Source: an uncultured Clostridium sp. (lineage in GTDB: Bacteria > Bacillota > Clostridia > TANB77 > CAG-508). Taken from it: a stretch of 39,568 nt of DNA. How positions within the stretch are numbered: position 1 is the stretch's first letter; each line of letters begins with the position of its first letter. Location of the stretch: positions 1-39,568 of the forward strand of contig CAMMFK010000003.1 in the NCBI GenBank assembly GCA_946496115.1. Reading direction: 5' to 3'. Below the pieces are notes generated by a model, which did not search any database, had not been told where the DNA came from, and worked only from the letters and a program-made list of their open reading frames with translations. Below are positions 26,661-33,808 of the stretch, one piece after another. Made by a program: the position numbers and the translations under genes.

Positions 26661-27416
26661 TTATTTCTTGTCAAAATTGACTATCTTTTCGAAGCTGTCT
26701 ACTTTTAGACTTGCTCCACCTACTAGACCTCCGTCTATATCTGACATTGAAAATAATTCTTTTGCATTTTCTGGTTTTACACTTCCGCCATACAAAATAA
26801 TTAATTCTTCTGATACAGCTTCACCATAAAGTTCTTTTATTTTGTTTCTTATTTGTTTAATACTATTATTTGCATCTTTTGATGTAGCTGTTTTACCAGT
26901 TCCAATTGCCCAAATAGGCTCATAAGCTATTATTGTATTCTTTACTTCTTCATTTGTCAAGTTTAAAGTCGCTTTTTCTACTTGAGAAGTTATGACTTTT
27001 TCAGTTTCATTTGCTACTCTTTGCTCTAATGTTTCACCAACACAAACTATTGGTTTTAGTCCTTCATTCAAAGAAGCTTTTAATTTTAAATTAACTGTTT
27101 CATCAGTTTCTGCAAAATATTGTCTTCTTTCTGAATGTCCTATAATAACATATTCTGTATTTATTGATTTAAGCATTTTAGGTGATACTTCTCCTGTGTA
27201 TGCCCCAGATTCTTTATAGAATACATTTTGTGCACCTATATGAATATTTGTTTCTTGCACTGTTAATAGTGAATAAAATAAATCTGTATATGGAACACAT
27301 AAAATTACTTCATTTTTTGTGTCTTTAACCATTGGTGCTAAATTTGTAATGAATTCTATTGCTTCATTAGGAAGCATATTCATTTTCCAGTTTCCAGCGA
27401 TAACTTTTTTTCTCAT
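26661..27416 (-). CDS. tpiA: Triose-phosphate isomerase
   Basis: Interconverts dihydroxyacetone phosphate and glyceraldehyde 3-phosphate. The 251 residues have the normal TIM-barrel length and all catalytic residues: K11 (GNWKMN), H94 (IGHSERR) and E166 (AYEPIWAIGTGKTA), plus the phosphate-binding LYGGSVKPEN and GLVGGASL. A GAGGAGGT ribosome site precedes the ATG. Repeat elements flank it on both sides (D upstream, C downstream), so if it is read with pgk and gpmI the transcript carries two large hairpins. Confidence 0.98.
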   Translation of the reverse strand: MRKKVIAGNWKMNMLPNEAIEFITNLAPMVKDTKNEVILCVPYTDLFYSLLTVQETNIHIGAQNVFYKESGAYTGEVSPKMLKSINTEYVIIGHSERRQYFAETDETVNLKLKASLNEGLKPIVCVGETLEQRVANETEKVITSQVEKATLNLTNEEVKNTIIAYEPIWAIGTGKTATSKDANNSIKQIRNKIKELYGEAVSEELIILYGGSVKPENAKELFSMSDIDGGLVGGASLKVDSFEKIVNFDKK

Positions 27417-27460
27417 AAGACCTCCTCATCACTATTCATAACTTAAGAAATTTGTTCTAA

Positions 27461-27590
27461 TTTCAATATAAATTCTTTCACATTTCACTTCGCGGTTCGC
27501 TCGTTCAGACCTCGCTCAGCGCTCGCACGCTGTGCTTAAGCTCCTACGTCGCCTACGCTCGCTCGAAATGTTCAAGAACATATATTGAAA
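27461..27590. mobile_element. MITE-like repeat element D (between pgk and tpiA)
   Basis: A 130-bp core. Terminal inverted repeat TTTCAATATA (27461-27470) and 27581-27590. Next to the left end is CATTTCACTTCGCGGTTCGC, nearly as in element A, and the centre shares CTCAGCGCTCGCACG with A. Outer arms are not clear. The GC-rich middle contrasts sharply with the AT-rich flanks. Confidence 0.75.
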
Positions 27591-27601
27591 ACTACGAATT
27601 G

Positions 27602-28789
27602 TTATTTGTCCTGAATACATTCAATTCCTGGTAATTTTTTACCTTCAATAAATTCTAGTGATGCTCCACCACCAGTAGAGATATGAGACATTTTATCTGC
27701 TAATCCTGCTTTTGTTACAGCAGCTGCTGAATCTCCTCCACCAATTATTGTTGTGCAATCAGTTAAATTTGCTAAGCAATTTGCAATTGCATTTGTTCCA
27801 ACTGCGAATTGGTCAAATTCAAATAATCCAACTGGACCATTCCATAATACTGTTTTAGCTTTTTGAAGTTCTTCAGTATATAGTTTGATTGTTTCTGGGC
27901 CTATATCAAATCCTTCCCATCCATCTGGTATTTCTGAATATTTTACTACTTTACTTTCTGTATCTGGTTTAAATTCTTTTCCTATTTTATTGTCTAATGG
28001 TAAAAGCATTTTTACACCTTTATCTTTAGCTTTTTGCATTAAACTCTTTGCTAGGTCTAGCTTGTCCAACTCACAAACTGAATTTCCAACACCATATCCC
28101 ATTGATTTGTAGAATGTGTAAGCCATTCCTCCACCAATTAATAATGTATCAACTTTTTCTAGTAAGCTGTCTATAACACCAATTTTATCAGATACTTTCT
28201 TTCCACCTAATATTGCAACAAATGGTCTTACAGGATTGTTTAAAGCATCTCCCAAAGCTTTTAATTCTTTTTCAATTAAGAATCCACAAGCTGATGGTAA
28301 ATATTTAGCAACTCCTGCTGTTGATGAATGTGCTCTATGACATGTTCCAAATGCATCATTTACATATATATCTGCTAAAGATGCAAATTCTTGACTTAGT
28401 GTATCATCGTTTTTCTCTTCTCTTGGGTCAAATCTAACATTTTCTAGAAGTACAACATCTCCTTCTTTCATATTGCTTGTTAGTTCTTTTGCACTTGGTC
28501 CTGTAACATCTTGTGCAAGTTTTACTTCTTTTCCAAGCTCTTTTGATAATTCTTTTGCAACAGGGGCTAAAGAAAATTCTTTCTTTACCTCACCCTTTGG
28601 TCTTCCTAAATGTGAGCATAATATTAACTTTGCGTTATGCTCTAATAAATATTTAATTGTTGGAAGTGCTGCTACTATTCTTGTTTTGTCTGTGATATTT
28701 AAGCTTTCATCTAGTGGAACGTTAAAATCACATCTAAGTAAAACTTTCTTTCCATTTACATCAATATCTCTAATAGTTACTTTACTCAT
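27602..28789 (-). CDS. pgk: Phosphoglycerate kinase
   Basis: Transfers phosphate from 1,3-bisphosphoglycerate to ADP. The 395 residues are of normal length with RCDFNVPLD, CSHLGRPKGE, the basic patch ENVRFDPREEKND, DAFGTCHRAHSSTAG, GGKKVSDKIGV and the nucleotide site GGGDSAAAV, ending in STGGGASLEFIEGK. An AAGAAGG ribosome site precedes the ATG. Because the upstream 71-residue gene ends in a strong terminator, pgk needs its own promoter; a good candidate is at 28936-28964. Confidence 0.98.
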   Translation of the reverse strand: MSKVTIRDIDVNGKKVLLRCDFNVPLDESLNITDKTRIVAALPTIKYLLEHNAKLILCSHLGRPKGEVKKEFSLAPVAKELSKELGKEVKLAQDVTGPSAKELTSNMKEGDVVLLENVRFDPREEKNDDTLSQEFASLADIYVNDAFGTCHRAHSSTAGVAKYLPSACGFLIEKELKALGDALNNPVRPFVAILGGKKVSDKIGVIDSLLEKVDTLLIGGGMAYTFYKSMGYGVGNSVCELDKLDLAKSLMQKAKDKGVKMLLPLDNKIGKEFKPDTESKVVKYSEIPDGWEGFDIGPETIKLYTEELQKAKTVLWNGPVGLFEFDQFAVGTNAIANCLANLTDCTTIIGGGDSAAAVTKAGLADKMSHISTGGGASLEFIEGKKLPGIECIQDK

Positions 28790-28935
28790 AAAATACCTTC
28801 TTTCCTAGGAATTATATTATCTCCTATACGCTATTTGAATTGCTATTTTATTTTTAAATTTACAAATTAACTTTTATTATGTAATCATATTTAAAAATTG
28901 TATAATAACATAGCAATCCCTTTTTTAGCATTACT

Positions 28936-28964
28936 ATTTTATATCAAAATTGCTAAGTTTTCAA
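28936..28964 (-). promoter_or_regulatory. Candidate sigma-A promoter of pgk-tpiA-gpmI
   Basis: Read on minus: TTGAAA, a 17-nt spacer and TAAAAT (5 of 6 matches each), just downstream of the terminator at 28980-29023. This implies a leader of roughly 140 nt before pgk, with no riboswitch that I recognise. Confidence 0.5.
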
Positions 28965-28979
28965 TAGTTTTCAGAAAAA

Positions 28980-29023
28980 AAGCAAAGCAGGGAAAGAAGT
29001 TTCCCCCTTTCCCTGCTTTGCTT
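28980..29023 (-). terminator. Strong rho-independent terminator of the 71-residue gene
   Basis: A 17-bp perfect stem (arms 28980-28996 and 29007-29023, containing GCAGGGAAAG) with a 10-nt loop, followed on minus by about seven T. It begins at the stop codon. This is the strongest terminator in the window. Confidence 0.92.
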
Positions 29024-29237
29024 AGAAGTCATAGCCGTACTCGCTTTTTATGTAATCGCAAGCGGCGACTCTTTCCTGTTGATTGATGCGCCCTTCTCTT
29101 TGGGCATTGTCGAGAGTGTTTAACACAATTTCGACAACGAGATAGGAAGGTGCACCTTGCATATCGCTCAGAGCCCAGTCGAGCTCACCCTTGATTGAAT
29201 CAAGGTTTTCCGGGCGTACTGCATTTTTTTCTGGCAT
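29022..29237 (-). CDS. Small GC-rich orphan protein, 71 residues
   Basis: I do not recognise it. It is soluble, acidic and helical by eye, with DNAQREGRINQQERVAACDYI in the second half and no signal or membrane segment. Support for a real gene is unusually good: AGGAGGT eight bases before the ATG, a perfect consensus sigma-A promoter at 29282-29310 and a strong terminator at the stop. Its GC is about 47% by hand count (102 of 216) against roughly 30% around it, and it uses GC-rich codons the neighbours avoid, which suggests transfer. It sits between gap and pgk as a separate transcription unit. Expression is expected to be high. No function can be assigned. Confidence 0.8.
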   Translation of the reverse strand: MPEKNAVRPENLDSIKGELDWALSDMQGAPSYLVVEIVLNTLDNAQREGRINQQERVAACDYIKSEYGYDF

Positions 29238-29281
29238 AAGTTACCTCCTTTTGCCATTGTGTTTTCAACGTATACATATAT

Positions 29282-29310
29282 ATTATATCAAATTTACATA
29301 ATTTTGTCAA
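29282..29310 (-). promoter_or_regulatory. Perfect consensus sigma-A promoter of the 71-residue gene
   Basis: On minus: TTGACA, 17-nt spacer, TATAAT, all twelve consensus bases matching, 7 bp after the gap stop codon and about 45 nt before the start codon. It is the best promoter I found in the window. Confidence 0.85.
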
Positions 29311-29317
29311 TTTTAAA

Positions 29318-30331
29318 TTACATATTTCCGTCTTTTTCAGCCATATAGCAAGCTAGGTCAACTAATTTATGAGCATAACCCCATTCATTATCATACCAAG
29401 CAACTAATTTTACGAATGTATCAGTTAATTGGATTCCTGCTTTTGCATCAAATATACATGTGTGAATATCACTAAGGAAGTCAGATGATACAACATCTTC
29501 ATCTGTGTAAGCTATGATTCCTTTCATATATGTTTCTGATGCTTCTTTCATAGCTTGGCATATTTCATCATATGTTGCTGGTTTTGCTAAGTTACATGTT
29601 AAGTCAACAACTGAAACATCTATTGTTGGTACTCTAAATGACATACCTGTTAATTTTCCATTTAGTGATGGTATAACTTTTCCAACTGCTTTTGCTGCAC
29701 CTGTTGATGATGGGATGATATTTGCTGATGCTGCTCTTCCACCTCTCCAATCTTTTTTAGAAGCTCCATCAACTGTTTTTTGTGTAGCTGTTGTTGAGTG
29801 AACTGTTGTCATTAATCCTTCTGTAATTCCAAATTTATCATTAATAACTTTAGCAAGTGGTGCTAAACAGTTTGTTGTGCAAGATGCATTTGAAACTATG
29901 TTCATACTTGGATCATATGTTTCGTGATTTACTCCCATAACAAACATTGGAGCATCTTTTGATGGAGCACTTATAACAACTTTTTTAGCTCCTGCTTCTA
30001 AGTGAGCTTTTGCCTTTTCTGTAACAGTAAAAGCTCCTGAACATTCAAGAACATAATCAACTCCCATTTTTCCCCATGGAACATTGTGTGGGTCCATTTC
30101 GTTATATACTTTTATAATTTTTCCATTTATTGTTAGTGTGTTTCCTTCACCTTTTATATCTCCGTTAAATCTACCATGTATTGAATCATATTTAACCATA
30201 TATGCCATATAATCTGCTGCTATAAAAGGGTCATTTATTGCTATTATATCTACATCTCCTTTTTCTAAAGCTGCTTGAAAAGCAAGCTTTCCTATTCTAC
30301 CAAATCCATTGATTCCAACTTTAATTGACAT
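29318..30331 (-). CDS. gap: Glyceraldehyde-3-phosphate dehydrogenase (type I)
   Basis: Oxidises and phosphorylates glyceraldehyde 3-phosphate with NAD. The 337 residues have the Rossmann motif INGFGRIGKLAF at the start, the NAD-preferring acidic residue in INDPF (D34), the catalytic cysteine C151 in SNASCTTNCLAP, and TVHSTTATQKTVDG and WYDNEWGYAHKLVDL. A TAAGGAGGT ribosome site precedes the ATG. It heads the glycolytic group but has no visible terminator after it; the next promoter starts 7 bp past its stop codon. Confidence 0.98.
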   Translation of the reverse strand: MSIKVGINGFGRIGKLAFQAALEKGDVDIIAINDPFIAADYMAYMVKYDSIHGRFNGDIKGEGNTLTINGKIIKVYNEMDPHNVPWGKMGVDYVLECSGAFTVTEKAKAHLEAGAKKVVISAPSKDAPMFVMGVNHETYDPSMNIVSNASCTTNCLAPLAKVINDKFGITEGLMTTVHSTTATQKTVDGASKKDWRGGRAASANIIPSSTGAAKAVGKVIPSLNGKLTGMSFRVPTIDVSVVDLTCNLAKPATYDEICQAMKEASETYMKGIIAYTDEDVVSSDFLSDIHTCIFDAKAGIQLTDTFVKLVAWYDNEWGYAHKLVDLACYMAEKDGNM

Positions 30332-30453
30332 AATAAAATACCTCCTTAAATTTAAACTGCTTTATTATGAAAATTTATTTTTTTAAAAGTATTTAAGCAA
30401 CTACTTTTATAAATGTTTTATTTTCATTTCAAGCAAAATCATTTTATAACAAA

Positions 30454-30478
30454 AAAGAACACATTTCAAGTGTTCTTT
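30454..30478 (-). terminator. Terminator after the 82-residue gene
   Basis: A 9-bp perfect stem AAAGAACAC / GTGTTCTTT with a 7-nt loop; on minus it ends in a run of about six T. It separates the 82-residue gene from gap. Confidence 0.7.
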
Positions 30479-30580
30479 AGAATTTGTATTATTATTTTCA
30501 AAAATTATCCATTTTATGCATATCAAAGCAAATGAATTATATTTATGTTTTAATTTATCCATAACAAAATAATTTAAATA

Positions 30581-30829
30581 TTATAAAGAAATTTTTACAT
30601 CTTGTGATTCTTCATTTCTATAGCTATTTGGTCTTAAATGAAAACCTTTATCAAAATAAATTTCTTGTGTCCAAAAATCACGTACTTCTTTAAAAACTTT
30701 TTCTTGTTTTGGTGATAATTCTACTACTATGTCTTGAAACAAATAGTTTTTAAAGCTTGTCCAAGGGCTTATTTTCGCAGGCACTTGTGTATATACAGAA
30801 GAATTTTTTTCATTTTCATTATTTTCCAT
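30581..30829 (-). CDS. Small hypothetical protein, 82 residues
   Basis: I do not recognise a family. The protein is hydrophilic, with a polar Asn/Glu-rich N-terminus and a more ordered middle (SPWTSFKNYLFQDIVVELSPKQEKVFKEVRDFW). No membrane segment. An AAAGGAGGAG ribosome site precedes the ATG, a promoter (TTGCCA-17-TATAGT) lies upstream and a hairpin follows, so it is a stand-alone unit divergent from deoD. Base composition matches the genome, so it is probably native. It could regulate or accompany a neighbour, but nothing shows that. Confidence 0.7.
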   Translation of the reverse strand: MENNENEKNSSVYTQVPAKISPWTSFKNYLFQDIVVELSPKQEKVFKEVRDFWTQEIYFDKGFHLRPNSYRNEESQDVKISL

Positions 30830-30870
30830 GTTTTACTCCTCCTTTGTTACTCTATTCATAGTATATTTTT

Positions 30871-30899
30871 ACTATACTACATCTATTTAAAATTGGCAA
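30871..30899 (-). promoter_or_regulatory. Sigma-A-type promoter of the 82-residue gene
   Basis: On minus: TTGCCA, 17-nt spacer, TATAGT (5 of 6 matches each), about 40 nt before the start codon. Confidence 0.6.
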
Positions 30900-30958
30900 G
30901 TAATTTTCTTATTTTTTATATTACATTTTTGTTACAAAAGTTAATTATTTATGCAAAA

Positions 30959-30983
30959 AAATGCGGAAGAATGTATATTGCAA
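30959..30983. repeat. Remnant of the MITE-like family (solo end F)
   Basis: AATGCGGAAGAATGTATATTG matches the right end of element B almost exactly, but no opposite end or GC-rich centre is present. It is probably a deletion remnant, lying just upstream of the deoD promoter. Confidence 0.65.
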
Positions 30984-31003
30984 GTTTTTTTATCTTCAAT
31001 ATC

Positions 31004-31031
31004 TTGTTTAATATTCTTTTTGTGATATAAT
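31004..31031 (+). promoter_or_regulatory. Sigma-A-type promoter of deoD
   Basis: TTGTTT, 16-nt spacer, TATAAT, 22 bp before the deoD start codon, so the leader is very short. Confidence 0.6.
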
Positions 31032-31053
31032 CATCAAAAAAAGGAGTGATTGT

Positions 31054-31764
31054 ATGACACCACATAATGAAGCTAAAAAGGAAGATATTGCTGAAATTGT
31101 TTTAATGCCTGGAGATCCATTAAGAGCAAAATATATTGCTGAAAACTTTTTAGAAAATTATAAACTTGTTAATTCAGTAAGAAATATGTATGGATATACT
31201 GGATATTATAAAGGAAAAAGATTAACTGTTTTTGCATCTGGTATGGGAATGCCAAGTATGGGCATTTATGCATATGAGCTATATAAATTTTATGATGTAA
31301 AGTCTATTATAAGACTAGGCTCATGTGGAGCTTATTCTCCAAATTTAAATATTTTTGATACAATACTTGTAAATACTAGTTATACAGAAGGTAATTTTGC
31401 TTATGGTTTAGAAGGTGTAGACTGCCATAGAGCTTTTTCAGACAAAGAGATTAATAATGCTATTGGAAATACTGCTCAAAAGCTTGGAATTAATTTAATT
31501 AGTGGAGATGTGCTTTGTAGTGAAGTTTTTGATTACTATGTAAAAGATTTAAATGCTTTAATTAATAGATTTCCAAAAGATTTAAATATTATAGGTGCAG
31601 AAATGGAATCTTTTGCTTTGTTTTATATAGCAAAATATTTGAATAAAAAAGCGTCTTGTTTATTAACAGTTGTTGATTCTCATTATAAAAAGCAAGAAAT
31701 TTCTGCTAATGAAAGAGAAACATCTTTAAATACAATGATTAAACTAGCTTTAGAAAGTTGTTAA
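31054..31764 (+). CDS. deoD: Purine-nucleoside phosphorylase, DeoD type
   Basis: Phosphorolysis of purine (deoxy)nucleosides to base and (deoxy)ribose 1-phosphate, in nucleoside salvage. The 236 residues match the hexameric E. coli-type enzyme in length and motifs: TPHNEA with H5, MPGDPLRAK (phosphate-binding G20 and R24), GMGMPSMGIYAYELY, RLGSCGA, GAEMES (ribose-binding E183-E185) and the catalytic aspartate D208 in TVVDSH. An AAAAAGGAG ribosome site precedes the ATG. It is monocistronic on plus, convergent with the Rpn-type ORF. Confidence 0.95.
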   Translation: MTPHNEAKKEDIAEIVLMPGDPLRAKYIAENFLENYKLVNSVRNMYGYTGYYKGKRLTVFASGMGMPSMGIYAYELYKFYDVKSIIRLGSCGAYSPNLNIFDTILVNTSYTEGNFAYGLEGVDCHRAFSDKEINNAIGNTAQKLGINLISGDVLCSEVFDYYVKDLNALINRFPKDLNIIGAEMESFALFYIAKYLNKKASCLLTVVDSHYKKQEISANERETSLNTMIKLALESC

Positions 31765-31803
31765 AAACTTAAGGTTTTATCTGTTGTATAGTTAGAAATA
31801 AAA

Positions 31804-32007
31804 TCAAGCAATATATTCTTCTACTTTTTTTATGGGGATGCAAAGTGCTTCTGCTATTTTTTCCTTTGCGAACCCCATATTATGCATTTTTTGGCTAACC
31901 TTTTTTTCTTTTTCTCTTATTCCTTCTAGTCTGCCTAAAGTTCTGCCTTCTGCTTTACCAATTTTTCTTTCGTACTCAATGTTTTTCATGTAAGTTTCTG
32001 CTAACAT
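31804..32007 (-). CDS. Solo C-terminal segment of an Rpn-family nuclease/transposase
   Basis: The 67 residues match only the C-terminal end of Rpn (PD-(D/E)XK recombination-promoting nuclease) proteins: ERKIGKAEGRTLGRLEGIREKEK, then a small helical domain (MHNMGFAKEKIAEALCIPIKKVEEYI). The nuclease domain is absent, and I see no upstream remnant of it. An AAAGGAG ribosome site sits at correct spacing before the ATG, so it may be expressed. Full-length rpn genes are known to encode a separate C-terminal product from an internal start that counteracts the nuclease; this ORF corresponds to such a product. It may instead be a decayed fragment. Confidence 0.6.
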   Translation of the reverse strand: MLAETYMKNIEYERKIGKAEGRTLGRLEGIREKEKKVSQKMHNMGFAKEKIAEALCIPIKKVEEYIA

Positions 32008-32064
32008 AAGTTTTCTCCTTTCTTAAAAATTTATGTTAACAGTATATCATATTTCCATTTAATG

Positions 32065-33459
32065 TCAAGCAATTTTACGTTTTTCATAATAATAATCGTG
32101 CGACATATTTTGACAAATTTCGACATTTGGTAATCTTACTATTCTACCAAGTTCTCCTTCTGCTTCATCATTTACTTCATTAACTGTATTTTGTTCTTCA
32201 TTTATAGTATCGCTCTCATCACTTGACTTTGCTGTGTTATCTATTTCAGGTCCAACTATTTCTACTATCTTATTTAATTCTGACTTCATTAAATTATACA
32301 TTGATGTAGAATATTCAGAATTACCGGCTTCATAATCTTTTATTATTTGCTCTATATCTAGTAATTCATATCTATCTTTTGCATTTTGACCATTGTCATA
32401 AACATAAACTGGTGTATATGTAGCTTTATCTATAGTTATTTCTCCTGTAGCACCATTTTTCCTCACTTCAACATTTAATATTAATGTGTCTCTTGTGTAA
32501 TTGTCTGTTTGAGCAGAGAAAAAGTTTCCCATTGAATATATAACAAAGCCCTCTCTTGTAGTTCCATCATCTAATGTTACAGTTTTCATTTCCATTGGCT
32601 CTGGTACGTGCGAATGATTACCTAAAATTACATTAGCACCATTTTTTATTAAAAATTCTGCTAAATCTTCTTGTTCTGTTGTTGGTTTTAGTCTATATTC
32701 TGCTCCCCAGTGCATACTTACTACAATTAATTCTGCTCCTTCTTCTTTTGCCTTATCTAATTGTTCTTTTATAAAATCTTTATCAATTAAATTAACTGAA
32801 TATTCTCTTCCTGATGGGATTGGAATTCCATTTGTTCCATATGTATAGCATAAGAATGCTGTTTTTATACCATTTAAATCTTTTATCAAAATAGTATTTT
32901 GTTCTTCTTTACTTCTTGATGTTCCTGTATGAGCTATTCCATAATCGTCTAAAACATTTAAAGTTCTTTCAAGACCAGTATATCCTTTATCTAAACAGTG
33001 GTTATTTGCTGTTGTTAAAATATCTATTCCCATTTCTTTTAGGTCATAAGCTAATTCGTCTGGTGAATTAAAAGTTGGGTAACCCGAATATCCTCTATCT
33101 GCTCCAGCTAAAGTTGTTTCTAAGTTTCCAACTGCAACTGTTGCGTCATCAAAATATTTTGTTACATTTTTAAACATTGGAGAAAAGTCATATGCACCTG
33201 TTTCTGAGTTGTAAGCGTCTTTAAAATTTTGACTATGACATAAAGCATCTCCAATACCCACTATATTAATTACTATGTCTTCTGCTTCAGGCTCTTCAAC
33301 TACTTCATTTATACTATTTTTATTCTGAGCAATATTAGAATTAAGCATATTGGGATTATTTACTAGTGTATATATACAAATAGATATAATTACTAATGCT
33401 ACAATTACTATTATGCCTAAAAAGACATTTAACTTTTTTACCTTTTTTCTTCTAGCCAT
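32065..33459 (-). CDS. CapA-family membrane-anchored protein (metallophosphatase fold)
   Basis: CapA/PgsA family, linked in Bacillus to poly-gamma-glutamate export and capsule; many clostridial members have unknown roles. From the ATG at 33459 it has 464 residues. An ATG 27 bases upstream would place the AGGGGGA ribosome site inside the gene. Lys/Arg-rich start, one membrane segment (about 11-33), then the extracellular CapA domain (about 60-370): VGIGDALCH, AVGNLETTLAG, TTANNHCLDKG, SMHWGAEY, GNHSHVPEP, YSMGNFF. An acidic Ser/Glu/Asn-rich tail follows, ending in an odd Tyr/Lys/Arg-rich stretch (SHDYYYEKRKIA). No capsule biosynthesis genes are nearby, so the substrate is unknown. Confidence 0.85.
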   Translation of the reverse strand: MARRKKVKKLNVFLGIIVIVALVIISICIYTLVNNPNMLNSNIAQNKNSINEVVEEPEAEDIVINIVGIGDALCHSQNFKDAYNSETGAYDFSPMFKNVTKYFDDATVAVGNLETTLAGADRGYSGYPTFNSPDELAYDLKEMGIDILTTANNHCLDKGYTGLERTLNVLDDYGIAHTGTSRSKEEQNTILIKDLNGIKTAFLCYTYGTNGIPIPSGREYSVNLIDKDFIKEQLDKAKEEGAELIVVSMHWGAEYRLKPTTEQEDLAEFLIKNGANVILGNHSHVPEPMEMKTVTLDDGTTREGFVIYSMGNFFSAQTDNYTRDTLILNVEVRKNGATGEITIDKATYTPVYVYDNGQNAKDRYELLDIEQIIKDYEAGNSEYSTSMYNLMKSELNKIVEIVGPEIDNTAKSSDESDTINEEQNTVNEVNDEAEGELGRIVRLPNVEICQNMSHDYYYEKRKIA

Positions 33460-33557
33460 TTCTTTTCCCCCTTTTAAAAAAGACAATCTTATATAAAGAT
33501 TTTCTAATATTTTGTAGGAAAAGTCAAGGTTATTGCATAAGATTTTATTTCAAAATG

Positions 33558-33799
33558 ACTTTAAAAGATTACAGTTCACATTTAAATTAAAGATTAATCA
33601 AGTTGCAATATATGTTTTTCCGCATTTGCTTCACGGTTCGCGAAATAAATTTCGCGGAAGCGTTTGCACGCTCACTTCGGTAGTCCTACTTAGTTAAAGT
33701 CTCAAATGCTCGCGCTACCTCAGGTCGCTAAAAGCTCCAAAATATATATTGCAACTTTAAACTAATTTTATTTAGTTGTGAACTGTAATCTTTTAAAGT
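33558..33799. mobile_element. MITE-like nested repeat element E (best-preserved arms)
   Basis: This 242-bp element fills most of the 349-bp gap between capA and spoVT; I see nothing else in the gap. Outer arms are perfect 23-bp inverted repeats (33558-33580 and 33777-33799, containing AGATTACAGTTCACA). Inner arms AAGTTGCAATATAT (33600-33613) and 33744-33757 are also perfect. The centre is GC-rich and shares TACTTAGTTAAAGTC and AAATGCTCGCGCT with element C. The outer arm resembles that of element B (consensus TTACARTTCAC). Confidence 0.82.
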
Positions 33800-33808
33800 T
33801 ATAACAAA

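Noticed and set aside
5207..33799. CRISPR array or integron attC sites as an explanation for the repeated palindromes
   Set aside because: Copies are single and dispersed in separate gaps, not in tandem with spacers, and there are no cas or integrase genes and no cassette-like ORF arrangement.
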